From the NCBI GenBank assembly GCA_050182275.1, contig JBFXCK010000011.1:1-58187 (forward strand): a stretch of DNA of 58,187 nucleotides, in the 5' to 3' direction. The notes below the pieces were generated by a model that did not search any database, was not told the origin of the DNA, and saw nothing but the letters and a program-made list of their open reading frames with translations. The translations under genes were made by a program, and so were the position numbers. The DNA comes from JBFXCK01 sp050182275. Its GTDB lineage: Bacteria; Pseudomonadota; Alphaproteobacteria; SHNJ01. Positions 1-8,809 of the stretch are shown here, piece after piece. Positions within the stretch are counted from its first letter, which is position 1, and the number at the start of each line of letters is the position of its first letter.

Positions 1-755
1 AACAGGAAGGCGAACAGGTCACCAACGCCACGCGCACGGCGACGGAATCCTACACGGCAGAATTAGAGCGTCTTAAAAACATGCTCGATGCTGGCGCGAT
101 CAGCCAGGAAACCTATAACCGCGCCGTCGCCAACGCTGAAAAGCAGCAGCTTGACGCACGCAAGGATGCCGAAGCCGGAGCGTTGCGGGCCTTCCGCAAT
201 TACCGCGAACAGGCAGAAGATGCCGCGTCAGCGGTCGAAAAAGCCTTCACCGAAGGCATGAAAGCGACCGAGGACGCGATTGTCGATTTCGTCACCTCCG
301 GTGGAAAGAGTTTACAAAGCCTGGGCGATCTGGCGAATTCCATCGTCGCTGACATCACCCGCATGGCCGTGCAGAAATCTATCACGGGGCCGTTGTTCAA
401 CATGCTGGGTAGCAGCATGGGTGGTGGCGGTTTTCTGGACAGCATTTTCGGCAGCATCTTTCACGAAGGTGGCGAAGTCGGCGGATCCGCGCCGCAGCGC
501 CGTGTGCCTGCCTATGTGTTTGCCAGCGCGCCGCGTTATCACACGGGCGGCGTGGCGGGCTTAAAGCCTGGGGAAATCCCCGCCATTCTTGAACGTGGCG
601 AAGTGGTTTTACCGAAGGACGGCACCCGCATGGGATCGCCCGTCAATGTCGTCATGAACATCACCACGCCGGATGCCAGCAGCTTCCGTATGAGCCAGTC
701 GCAAATCACGGCAGAAGCGGCGCGCGGCATTCAACGCGCCAAGAGGAATCTGTAA
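1..755 (+). CDS. Phage tail tape measure protein, C-terminal part (5' end outside window)
   Basis: The reading frame is open from base 3 without a stop, so the gene begins upstream of the window; an internal Met at 81 is not a likely start. The visible part is a charged Gln/Glu/Ala-rich helical stretch, followed by the block typical of the C-terminus of lambda-type tape measure proteins (AFTEGMKATEDAIVDFVTSG, then SLGDLANSIVADITRMAVQK), a Gly-rich segment and a basic tail. Tape measure proteins set tail length and act in DNA ejection. The stop overlaps the next start (TAATG, 753-757), so translation is probably coupled. The position directly before the DUF2460 gene matches GTA and siphophage tail operons. 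The family call is secure; full length cannot be judged. Confidence 0.85.
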   Translation, partial: QEGEQVTNATRTATESYTAELERLKNMLDAGAISQETYNRAVANAEKQQLDARKDAEAGALRAFRNYREQAEDAASAVEKAFTEGMKATEDAIVDFVTSGGKSLQSLGDLANSIVADITRMAVQKSITGPLFNMLGSSMGGGGFLDSIFGSIFHEGGEVGGSAPQRRVPAYVFASAPRYHTGGVAGLKPGEIPAILERGEVVLPKDGTRMGSPVNVVMNITTPDASSFRMSQSQITAEAARGIQRAKRNL

Positions 756-1354
756 TGGCTTTTCACGAGGTTCAATTTCCGAATGACATCGCCTATGGCG
801 CGACGGGCGGGCCAGAATTTGCCACCTCCGTTGTCGCCACGGCGTCGGGATTTGAACAGCGCAATATCAACTGGTCATCGGCCCGTGGTCGCTGGGACGT
901 AGCATCCGGCCTCAAAAAGCAAACCCAGCTCGATACGTTGGTCGCTTTCTTCCGCGCCCGCAAAGGCCGCGCCCACGGATTCCGCTTCAAGGACTGGACG
1001 GATTACAAGACAACCGCGCAGGCGCTTGGCACGGGCAATGGCACGATCACGACGTTTCAGCTCATCCGCACCTATTCATCGGGTGGCGCCACGGATGTTC
1101 GCACCATCACCAAACCCGTCGCCGGCACGGTCAAAGTTTATCTGGCGGGCGTGCAGCAAATGTCTGGCTGGTCGGTCAATACCACTACAGGCGTTATCAC
1201 CTTTACGACCGCGCCTGGAAACAATGTGGCCGTTTCTGCCGATTACGAATTCGACGTGCCGGTACGCTTCGATACCGACCGCATGGCTATCACTATCGAA
1301 CAGATCAACCTTCATCAATGGTCGGGCATCCCGATCGTGGAGATCAGAGTATGA
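755..1354 (+). CDS. DUF2460 (TIGR02217) phage distal tail protein, GTA gp12-like
   Basis: This 199-residue protein starts MAFHEVQFPNDIAYGATGGP, a signature of the DUF2460 family, and carries the conserved RGRWD and GFRFKDWTDYK segments. Members form the distal tail or baseplate hub of Rhodobacter-type gene transfer agents and related siphophages. Length is normal for the family. It begins inside the tape measure stop codon and ends in an ATGA overlap with the DUF2163 gene, so it lies in one translationally coupled tail operon. No truncation or odd composition was seen. Confidence 0.9.
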   Translation: MAFHEVQFPNDIAYGATGGPEFATSVVATASGFEQRNINWSSARGRWDVASGLKKQTQLDTLVAFFRARKGRAHGFRFKDWTDYKTTAQALGTGNGTITTFQLIRTYSSGGATDVRTITKPVAGTVKVYLAGVQQMSGWSVNTTTGVITFTTAPGNNVAVSADYEFDVPVRFDTDRMAITIEQINLHQWSGIPIVEIRV

Positions 1355-2196
1355 AAACTGCCGGAAGTCCGCTGGCCACACATATCGCTGGGGAAACCAC
1401 CACGCTGGCGACGTGCTGGAAAGTCACGCGCCGCGACGGGGCGATCTTTGGCTTCACGGATTTTGACAAGGATTTGACGGTGGAAAGCCTTTTGTATCAG
1501 GCGCGTTCCGGTTACACCCGCTCGGCCATTCATACCATCGCCAATCTTGCAGTGGACAATCTCGACATCGAAAGCGCCATCGATAGCGAGACCCTGTCCG
1601 CCGCCGATCTGCGTGCGGGCGTGTGGGATGGCGCGACGGTGGAAATTTTCCTCGTCAATTGGGCGAACCTCGCCAATGGACAAATCATCCTCAAACGCGG
1701 CACTATCGGCGAAGTGGAATTAAAAGATACGGTGTTCCGCGCCGAATTGCGCGGGCTTTCCCAAGCCTTGTCACAGCAGATCGTAGAGCTTTACACGCCG
1801 GATTGCCGCGCCGATCTAGGCGATGCGCGTTGCAAGGTTAACCTGGCCGCGCTCACCGTCACAGGAGCGCTCACCGCTGTCACCGACAGGCGCAGCTTTG
1901 CCGATAGCGCACGCGGGGAAAGCGTCAATTACTGGAACGGCGGTTTGCTGACCTGGACGAGCGGCGCGAACGTCGGGCGCAAGATGGAGGTTAAAGCCTT
2001 CGGCAGCGGTGGAACCTTCACGCTCTTTCTGCCGATGCCAAGTACCGTGGCGATTGGCGACAATTACAGTTTGCGCCCTGGCTGCGACAAGAAATTTTCC
2101 ACCTGCAAAGACAGGTACAACAACGTGCGTAACTTCAGGGGCGAACCGAACGTCCCTGGCAACGATCAGGTTCTGGCATATCCCGATGGCAAATAA
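1351..2196 (+). CDS. DUF2163 phage tail protein (BR0599-like), GTA gp13-like
   Basis: The start is the ATG at 1351, four bases inside the previous gene (ATGA); an in-frame upstream ATG at 1318 lies deep in DUF2460 and is rejected. The product is 281 residues. It has the LATCWKVTRRDGAIFGFTD segment near the N-terminus, and a C-terminal Cys-containing region (YTPDCRADLGDARCKVNL, then LRPGCDKKFSTCKDRYNN) typical of the DUF2163/BR0599 family, in which conserved cysteines bind a metal cluster in the GTA hub. The neighbours, DUF2460 before and NlpC/P60 after, reproduce the GTA order. Confidence 0.9.
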   Translation: MKTAGSPLATHIAGETTTLATCWKVTRRDGAIFGFTDFDKDLTVESLLYQARSGYTRSAIHTIANLAVDNLDIESAIDSETLSAADLRAGVWDGATVEIFLVNWANLANGQIILKRGTIGEVELKDTVFRAELRGLSQALSQQIVELYTPDCRADLGDARCKVNLAALTVTGALTAVTDRRSFADSARGESVNYWNGGLLTWTSGANVGRKMEVKAFGSGGTFTLFLPMPSTVAIGDNYSLRPGCDKKFSTCKDRYNNVRNFRGEPNVPGNDQVLAYPDGK

Positions 2197-2638
2197 ACTC
2201 ACCCGCATGGACATCGTGCGCGAAGCGCGCGAATGGCTCGACACGCCTTTCAAGCATCAGGGGTCGCTCAAAGGCGTGGCCTGCGATTGCATCGGGCTGA
2301 TTAAGGCCATCGGTATGGAACACGGGCTGATGGATTACGATCCGGCCTCGCCGGAGGCGCTGTCCTACGCCAATTATTCCATGATGCCGGACAGCCGCCG
2401 CATGCGCGAAGCCTTGAGCCGCTGGTTCATCCCTGTTCCGGTGCAGGATGCTCAAATCGCTGATTTTTATTTCATGGCCTGGGGGCGCGAACCGCAGCAT
2501 GTCGCGCTGATCACCGACCACGGGATCATCCATAGCTATTCCGGCGTCGGCAAGGTAGTCGAACACAGCCTTGATGAACGCTGGCAGCAGCGCGTGGCGG
2601 CTGCTTATCGCTTTCCCTACTTCGCGGAAGGTGTCTGA
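2186..2638 (+). CDS. NlpC/P60 family phage cell-wall peptidase, GTA gp14-like
   Basis: The ATG at 2186 lies 11 bases inside the preceding gene and gives a 150-residue protein, the usual length; a longer frame from 2009 would overlap DUF2163 by nearly 190 bases. The catalytic Cys is expected in the GVACDCIGLIKA segment, and the catalytic His in the PQHVALITD segment. GTA and siphophage homologues sit at the tail tip and open peptidoglycan during DNA entry. The stop TGA overlaps the next ATG (TGATG at 2636-2640). Confidence 0.88.
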   Translation: MANKLTRMDIVREAREWLDTPFKHQGSLKGVACDCIGLIKAIGMEHGLMDYDPASPEALSYANYSMMPDSRRMREALSRWFIPVPVQDAQIADFYFMAWGREPQHVALITDHGIIHSYSGVGKVVEHSLDERWQQRVAAAYRFPYFAEGV

Positions 2639-5600
2639 TGGCCGTTCTTGCTCTTGGTGTGGTCGGCTCCGCGTTGGGGTCGGCCATCGGTATTGGTGCA
2701 TCCGCAGGATGGCTGGGCGGCGTGCTGCTCGGCAATCTGCTGTTCGGTGGCGGCAAAGGCCAAAACATTGAAGGCCCCCGCATTGACGATTTGTCGGTGC
2801 AAACATCCACCTACGGCGCGCCGATCCCGCTGGTTTACGGCACAATGCGCCTATCCGGCAATGTGATCTGGTCAACACCGCTCAAGGAAACCCGCACCGT
2901 CACCCGCTCCAGCGGAGGTAAAGGCGGCGGCAAGAAATCATCGCAGACGACCTACAGCTATTCCGCATCCTTTGCGGTCGGCCTATGCGTCGGCCCTGTG
3001 GCAACCGTGCGCCGTATCTGGGCGGATACGAAGGTTATTTATGATGCGACCGCCAGCAACACGCAGTCCACGGAAAAATATCCAGGCGTGGTGCGCATTC
3101 ATCGCGGCGGCGAAGATGAGGAACCGGATGCCACATTAGAAATGCACCTCGGCGTTGGCAATGTGCCTGCGTTTCGGGGCATGTGCTACCTGGTATTCGA
3201 TGATCTGCAACTCAAGGATTTTGCCAACCGCATCCCGAATATCAGCGCGGAAGTCGTCGCTCAGGGCGCGATGCAAAGCGATATTTATAAATTTCCACCT
3301 GCAACCACCATGACGAAGGAAGGCGGTATTCTCGATCAGTCGCGCGGCACGTTGATCGGCACGGGTTCTGATCACGTTTGGAAATATGACTGCGTGAGCA
3401 ATCGATTTGTATTGCAGCGCAGCCTTGCCGATCCTAACTGGATTCCTATTTATCCGGACTCTGACGAAGTTTACGGCGACGTCTGCGGCATCGACAGCCA
3501 GGGTTATTATTACCACGCCACGGATGCCTATGGCGTGACCATGCGCTTGGTGAAGCGCCACCCCGAAACGCTGGGGATCGTGTCAATCAGCAGCCCCAAA
3601 ATCAGCTTCAGCGTCAATGGTTGTGTGCGGCGGGATAAAATCTTCTGCTATGGCACACGCGAGGTTTACGACACGAACCTCAAACTGATCATTGATTTGT
3701 CGACTTACTTTCCCTCCGTCATGTTCGGCGGGCCGATGTGCGATGATCCCTATGGCCGTTACTGGCAGGTCACGGGTGGTTATGTGCGGAAATTTGTCCC
3801 GAATGGCTTTGGCACGGGCGAGCTGACCGAATGGAGCAGCACGGCCTGGACGGACAGCGAACTGCCGCGCACCGTATGGTGGGATGATTTTACGGGCCAT
3901 ATTTATTTCACGCTCGGTCTTGGGCATCGCATCGTCAAATGGCATCCAGACAACGGTTATGTGGGGCATTGCGACGACGTCGCTATCCCTGCTGGCTGGG
4001 GAATCCAGTCCGACTTCAACTATCCGATCAACGGAAAATATTGGGCGGCAGCGGATTACGACGTGACGCTGGTGAACCTCGTCACGATGAAAATCGAGCG
4101 CCGGATCGATCTGACCGATTTTGCAACTACGTTTCCCGCACATCTTGGCGGAACCTACGAAAAATTCACGCATTCCGCCGTCATCATGACCTATGACGGC
4201 GAATTCAAATACCCGCTGGAGCGTTACGGGAATAACTCCGTCGCCTTGTCGGGTGTTTTGACGGATATCTGCCTGAAGGCTGGCATGGCTCCCACGAGCG
4301 TCATTTCCAGCGCCGTCAGCCAGTCTTTGCGCGGCTATGTCGTGAGCCGCCGCATGGCCGCGCGCGAGGCGCTGGAGCCGCTTCTTGGATCGTTCTTTAT
4401 CGATGCCGTGGAAACAGACGGTATTCTGCGTTTCGTGCCGCGTGGGGGCGCAGCCGTGGCCACCATCGGCAAGGATGATCTGGGCGCGGATGACAGCGGG
4501 TCGGACGAACTGACCAGACTTTCAGAAACCCGTGTGCAGGATGTGGAATTGCCGCAACGCCTTGACATCGTGCATGTCGATCCGACACGCGACCACCAGC
4601 CGAACACCCAGCACGCCTCCCGCATCAATGATGCCATCATCACGCGGGAAAAGCAGACCAGGGAAATCTCGATTTCGCTCACGCCGGACGAAGCCAAACA
4701 GATCGCCGAGCGCACGCTCTATAACGCCTGGGTGGAACGCAACCAGTATAAATTCAGCGTGTTGCCAAAATGGCTACGGCTCGACCCTGCCGACGTAGTG
4801 ACGGTCAATATCGATGATGTGTCGCTGAAACTTCGCCTGAACAAGGTGGATTTCGGCGGCAATAATGTCGTGTCCTGCGAGGCCGTGGCCGAAGATGAGA
4901 TTGTCTATCTCTCGAATGCGACAGGTTCCGGAGGCAATCTTCCCGCTATCCCCATCGGCCTTGCGGGGCCAACGCCGCTCTTCCTCATGGATTTGCCCAT
5001 GCTGCGCTATGAGGATGACACGCTCGGCATGTATTACGCCTTCGGCTTCCGTGACAACACTGTCACAGGCGCGTCCATGTACCGTTCACCCGACGAGTTG
5101 GCATGGGAAGTCCTTGGCACGGGCAATGACGGCCCCACTTTCGGCTGGGCGGCCACCGTTCTGCCCAACGTCGCCAGCCCGTGGACATGGGACGAAACCA
5201 GCAAGGTGCAAATTGCGCTGACGCAAGGGACACTCGACAGCAAAACGGCGCTGGAAGTCCTGAATTGGGCGAATGTAGCCCTGCTGGGTAGCGAGATCAT
5301 CCAATGGCGCGATGCCACGGTGCTGGCCAGCGGGCTTTACGAACTGTCCGGCCTGCTGCGCGGTCGGCGCGGCACGGAAGGAGCAATGGCATCCCATGTG
5401 ACGGGCGAGCGGTTCATTCTTCTGGCCAATGACGGTGTTTATCGTGCGCCGTTGCCGATGACCGAGATCAGCCGCACCTCTTATTATAAGGGCATTCCGG
5501 ATGGCGGAAATTGGGATGACGCGCCGTCCACGCCGTTCGTGTTCAATGCCAACAGCCTGCGTTGCTTCTCTCCTGTGATGGTTAAAGGCGCGCGTGATGG

Positions 5601-5883
5601 TTCCGGCAACCTGACCATCACCTGGAAACGCCGCACGCGCTGGTATGGCGAATGGCAGGACGGAACCGACGTGCCGCTTTTTGAGGCCAGCGAAAACTAC
5701 GCCATCGACATCCTGTCCGGCACCACGGTGAAGCGCACGCTCACGGTCATGACACCGAGCATCGTCTATAGCGCCACTGACCAGGTGACTGATTTCGGCG
5801 CGGCGCAAAGCGCGGTGACGGTTGCCGTCTATCAGATCAACGCCGTCGTCGGACGCGGACAGCCCGCGCAAGCCACTCTCTAA
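2638..5883 (+). CDS. Tail tip / host-specificity protein with a non-standard central insert
   Basis: This is a 1081-residue protein. The N-terminus has a hydrophobic Gly/Ala segment (about 1-42), then a block with YGAPIPLVYGTMRLSGNVIW (about 59-78), characteristic of the tail-attachment domain of GTA gp15 and phage J-like proteins. Residues about 540-1000 resemble the phage-tail-3 and C-terminal GTA-type domains, with LRGRRGTEGAMASH near 920. Between about 215 and 525 lies a segment rich in Trp, Tyr and Gly with repeated Trp-Lys-x-His/Tyr-Pro/Asp-like motifs. It looks like a beta-propeller rather than the glycoside-hydrolase TIM-barrel of RcGTA gp15. This hub and fibre protein probably contributes to receptor recognition. 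The family is firm; the propeller reading is inferred from residue pattern only. Confidence 0.82.
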   Translation: MAVLALGVVGSALGSAIGIGASAGWLGGVLLGNLLFGGGKGQNIEGPRIDDLSVQTSTYGAPIPLVYGTMRLSGNVIWSTPLKETRTVTRSSGGKGGGKKSSQTTYSYSASFAVGLCVGPVATVRRIWADTKVIYDATASNTQSTEKYPGVVRIHRGGEDEEPDATLEMHLGVGNVPAFRGMCYLVFDDLQLKDFANRIPNISAEVVAQGAMQSDIYKFPPATTMTKEGGILDQSRGTLIGTGSDHVWKYDCVSNRFVLQRSLADPNWIPIYPDSDEVYGDVCGIDSQGYYYHATDAYGVTMRLVKRHPETLGIVSISSPKISFSVNGCVRRDKIFCYGTREVYDTNLKLIIDLSTYFPSVMFGGPMCDDPYGRYWQVTGGYVRKFVPNGFGTGELTEWSSTAWTDSELPRTVWWDDFTGHIYFTLGLGHRIVKWHPDNGYVGHCDDVAIPAGWGIQSDFNYPINGKYWAAADYDVTLVNLVTMKIERRIDLTDFATTFPAHLGGTYEKFTHSAVIMTYDGEFKYPLERYGNNSVALSGVLTDICLKAGMAPTSVISSAVSQSLRGYVVSRRMAAREALEPLLGSFFIDAVETDGILRFVPRGGAAVATIGKDDLGADDSGSDELTRLSETRVQDVELPQRLDIVHVDPTRDHQPNTQHASRINDAIITREKQTREISISLTPDEAKQIAERTLYNAWVERNQYKFSVLPKWLRLDPADVVTVNIDDVSLKLRLNKVDFGGNNVVSCEAVAEDEIVYLSNATGSGGNLPAIPIGLAGPTPLFLMDLPMLRYEDDTLGMYYAFGFRDNTVTGASMYRSPDELAWEVLGTGNDGPTFGWAATVLPNVASPWTWDETSKVQIALTQGTLDSKTALEVLNWANVALLGSEIIQWRDATVLASGLYELSGLLRGRRGTEGAMASHVTGERFILLANDGVYRAPLPMTEISRTSYYKGIPDGGNWDDAPSTPFVFNANSLRCFSPVMVKGARDGSGNLTITWKRRTRWYGEWQDGTDVPLFEASENYAIDILSGTTVKRTLTVMTPSIVYSATDQVTDFGAAQSAVTVAVYQINAVVGRGQPAQATL

Positions 5884-5893
5884 GGGAAAAACC

Positions 5894-6625
5894 ATGCCAA
5901 CAACACCCAATCTATTAATTGATCATATCGCTGCCAACCAGGCGCAAAAGGAAGTCACGGCCAACGCCGCCTTCGATGCGCTGGACAAGGCGCTGTGTCA
6001 GTTGACGGCCATTGCGCTTGCGGATGCCGATGTCACGCTGACCGACGCGCAGATGCTTGGCACACTGTCGATGAAATTCACCGGCACGCTGACGGTGGGC
6101 AGAACGATCACTGTTCCTGCCAAGACGAAGTTGCTGATGGTGGAAAACAATACCACGGGCGGCTTTTCGCTTCTGGTAAAAACGCCTTCCGGCACGGGCA
6201 TTTCCTTCGGGGTTGGAGACCGCAAATTGCTGTATTGCGATGGCACGACCTTTCAAATCGTGGCCGAAACTGCCGTGGGCGCGACCATTCCCTACGATAT
6301 CGGTGGAACGCTGGCAGGCGTTCCCACAGGCGGATCGGTCGTGCTGCGCTATCCGGTGCCGCGCGCCGTGCGTTTTCCCGCAGGCATGGCCAACAGCCGT
6401 GGCGTCGCCGGAACGACCTCCGGCGCAACGGCAACATTTTCTATCCGCAAGAACGGCACGCAGTTCGCCACCATGCAATTTCCGGCGGGCGTCAGCACAC
6501 CGAGCTTCACGGCGGCCACGCTCACGGATTTTGCGGCAGGCGATGTGCTGACCATCATCGCCCCAAGCCCCGCCGACAGCACGCTGGCCGATATCGGTTT
6601 CGCGCTGGCAGGCATTCGACTTTAA
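5894..6625 (+). CDS. DUF2793 domain phage protein
   Basis: The ATG at 5894 follows an AAGGGAAA ribosome-binding site and gives 243 residues; an in-frame start at 5822 would overlap the hub gene. The N-terminal LLIDHIAANQAQKEVTANAA is the hallmark of DUF2793, a family encoded next to tail-tip genes in alphaproteobacterial prophages. The remainder is beta-rich (about 60-243), with Thr/Gly-rich strands suggesting a fibre or decoration domain. Exact function is unknown; a tail-fibre or capsid-decoration role is inferred from position. Confidence 0.8.
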   Translation: MPTTPNLLIDHIAANQAQKEVTANAAFDALDKALCQLTAIALADADVTLTDAQMLGTLSMKFTGTLTVGRTITVPAKTKLLMVENNTTGGFSLLVKTPSGTGISFGVGDRKLLYCDGTTFQIVAETAVGATIPYDIGGTLAGVPTGGSVVLRYPVPRAVRFPAGMANSRGVAGTTSGATATFSIRKNGTQFATMQFPAGVSTPSFTAATLTDFAAGDVLTIIAPSPADSTLADIGFALAGIRL

Positions 6626-6636
6626 GGAGAAAACAC

Positions 6637-7662
6637 ATGGCATTGCGTTTTATTGACGGCTTCGAGCATTACACCATTCCGGCCCAAGTCCCGCTGAAAT
6701 ATACCTCTTACAACGATAGCGGCGGGTCGAGCGGCATCACGACGATGGCAGGCCGCCGCTCCGGCAGCACCGCCTTGCTGTTCCGCACATCTAGCGATTT
6801 TATCGGTCTGACCTTTGATCCGCAATCGACATGGATCATCGGTTTCGCGCTTTATATGCTCTCAACCGAAACGACGGAATTGCTGCGTTTTACGGATGAG
6901 ACGGGTACGATCCAGGGGGCGCTTTCCATCGGCAACGACGGTACGATCCGTGTTTACCGCAACTCCGTGAGTAGCGGAACGCTGCTGGCCACATCCACAA
7001 ACGCGCTGCCGATCCTGACCTGGAACTATATCGAAGTGAAACTCACCGTCGCGGATAGCGGCGGGAATTGGGAGGTGCGGGTCAACGAAAGCACCTGGAT
7101 CAACTTCACGGGCGACACCAAGCAATCCACCACGCTTTCGACCGTTGCCCGTATCCAGATTTGGGGCCGCGGCTCCGACAATGCCATCGACGATCTATAT
7201 GTCTGCGATAGCACGGGCAGCACGAACAATAGCTTCCTTGGCGACGTGCGCGTGGATACGGTGCGTCCCATCGGGGCCGGAAATTATTCAGAATTCAGCA
7301 AGCAAGGCAGCGCCAGCAACTGGGATAACCTTGATGACACGACGCTGGATAGCGATTCCACCTACAACTACAGCAACACGGTCGGACAGCGCGATACGCT
7401 GGATTGCGGCAACCTTCCAACGATCACGGGGACGATCTTTGGCGTCCAGGTCAACATAGCCGCGCGCAAGGATGATGCGGGCGGTCGAACGCTACGTTCG
7501 CTGACGCGCGTGTCCAGCACCGATTATGAAGGCGCATCCCAGAACGTCGGTACCGATTACAGGGTTTACCGCGAAATCATCGAGCAAAACCCGAACACCA
7601 CGGCGGCTTGGACGGAAAGCGAAATCAACGGCGCTGAGTTCGGATACAAGGTACAGGCATAA
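6637..7662 (+). CDS. Concanavalin/LamG-like phage structural protein
   Basis: A clear AAGGAGA ribosome-binding site precedes ATG 6637, giving 341 residues; the longer in-frame opening to 5995 is a shadow across the previous gene. The N-terminus MALRFIDGFEHY, followed by alternating beta strands and the TWNYIEVKLTVADSGGNWEV segment, is typical of phage structural proteins with a LamG/concanavalin-like fold over the first 190 or so residues. The C-terminal 140 residues form a second beta-rich, Asp/Thr-rich domain. It probably decorates the tail or capsid and may bind cell-surface glycan. It ends in TAATG with the next gene. Confidence 0.6.
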   Translation: MALRFIDGFEHYTIPAQVPLKYTSYNDSGGSSGITTMAGRRSGSTALLFRTSSDFIGLTFDPQSTWIIGFALYMLSTETTELLRFTDETGTIQGALSIGNDGTIRVYRNSVSSGTLLATSTNALPILTWNYIEVKLTVADSGGNWEVRVNESTWINFTGDTKQSTTLSTVARIQIWGRGSDNAIDDLYVCDSTGSTNNSFLGDVRVDTVRPIGAGNYSEFSKQGSASNWDNLDDTTLDSDSTYNYSNTVGQRDTLDCGNLPTITGTIFGVQVNIAARKDDAGGRTLRSLTRVSSTDYEGASQNVGTDYRVYREIIEQNPNTTAAWTESEINGAEFGYKVQA

Positions 7663-8492
7663 TGACCAAGCTCTATCCATCTGCGGTCGGGGCTGCATAC
7701 ACCCCGACAACGATCCGTGGCGCGTGGGAGAAAACCACCGGCCATGCCGTTTGCGGCATGGGCGCGGCGAAGGATCTGTCCGGTCTCGGCGGGCCGCTCT
7801 CGATTGCCATTGCCGAAACGGTCAGCACGACCGATTATGATGTGTTGCTTTTGCGCTGCGTTTCGGCACCGCTGGCAGCGGATCATACTTTTTCCGGCAC
7901 CATGAACGTCATGATGGCCGTGCAGGAGTCGAACACCGACGCCGACATGGCCTATTACGTTCATGCCTTCGTCACCCAGGGCGACACGGACAATCTGCGC
8001 GGCACGTTACTGGCCAACTACAACGATCTCAATACCAATGAATGGGGTACGACGGCGCTTGGAAAGGCGCTGTCTGCGGCAGCCACTTTAACCAGCGTTG
8101 CGGCCCTGACGGGTGATCGCATCGTTGTCGAGATCGGCTATCGCGCGCGCAATACGACGACGAGCAGCCGCACCGGAACGATTTATTATGGCGGCAGCGG
8201 TTCCGATCTGGCAAGCGGCGGTGCGGCCACGAGCGGTGTCGGTTATTTTGATTTTTCGGACAACTTCACGCTGCTTGATAACCCCGTCCTGCGCGTCAGC
8301 CAGGTGGCCGTTGAAGCCGTGCGCCGCCCAACGCAGGCGCGCCTGCAAGTCAGTCAGCTTGCCATTGAAACGGTACGACGCGCGACAAGCGCCAATCTTC
8401 GCTTAAGCCAGCTCGCTGTTGAAGTTGTGCGCCGGAACGGGTCACCCCCGTCCACGGGACAAGGCGGCATGCTGGTCGTCGTCGCCGGATAA
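7662..8492 (+). CDS. Phage structural protein with C-terminal LRVSQ-type repeats
   Basis: The protein has 276 residues and starts in a TAATG overlap. Residues about 1-200 form one beta-rich domain without a motif I can name. The C-terminus holds three near-identical copies of a 17-residue unit: LRVSQVAVEAVRRPTQA, LQVSQLAIETVRRATSA and LRLSQLAVEVVRRNGSP (about 210-262). Such VSQ-x-AVE-x-VRR repeats recur in tail or fibre proteins of proteobacterial phages and may mediate oligomerisation. It lies between the LamG-like gene and the lysis genes. The structural role is inferred from repeats and position. Confidence 0.55.
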   Translation: MTKLYPSAVGAAYTPTTIRGAWEKTTGHAVCGMGAAKDLSGLGGPLSIAIAETVSTTDYDVLLLRCVSAPLAADHTFSGTMNVMMAVQESNTDADMAYYVHAFVTQGDTDNLRGTLLANYNDLNTNEWGTTALGKALSAAATLTSVAALTGDRIVVEIGYRARNTTTSSRTGTIYYGGSGSDLASGGAATSGVGYFDFSDNFTLLDNPVLRVSQVAVEAVRRPTQARLQVSQLAIETVRRATSANLRLSQLAVEVVRRNGSPPSTGQGGMLVVVAG

Positions 8493-8505
8493 ACGGAGCC
8501 ACCCC

Positions 8506-8793
8506 ATGAAAAACCAAAACCAACAACCCACCCTGAATGGGCGGGAACAGGAGAACGCGCCCATGACGGAGCCTGAATATTTCCGCGCCATCGGCAGGCT
8601 GGAAGCCCAAGTCCAGACCCTGACCACGGCCATCACCGACCTGAAAACCAAGGTCGAGAGCATGGAAACGAAACTGTGCGACCTCGATCGCATGGCCAAC
8701 CGCTGGAAAGGCGGATTTGCCGTGGTGCTGGCGCTGGGCGCCATCGCGGGCGCGCTGCTCGAACAAATCATCAAAGCCTTTTTCAACCGCTGA
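8506..8793 (+). CDS. Small coiled-coil protein with C-terminal membrane helix (holin-associated type)
   Basis: ATG 8506 follows a CGGAGCC ribosome-binding site and gives 95 residues. Residues about 27-62 form a heptad-like coiled coil (FRAIGRLEAQVQTLTTAITD and onward), followed by one hydrophobic helix (about 70-88) and a short basic end. This layout, just before an endolysin-like gene and spanins, resembles XhlA/haemolysin-type holin accessory proteins. It may start at the internal Met 20, but the upstream ribosome-binding site supports 8506. The lysis role is inferred from topology and location. Confidence 0.6.
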   Translation: MKNQNQQPTLNGREQENAPMTEPEYFRAIGRLEAQVQTLTTAITDLKTKVESMETKLCDLDRMANRWKGGFAVVLALGAIAGALLEQIIKAFFNR

Positions 8794-8809
8794 CAGATTG
8801 GAGAACAGC

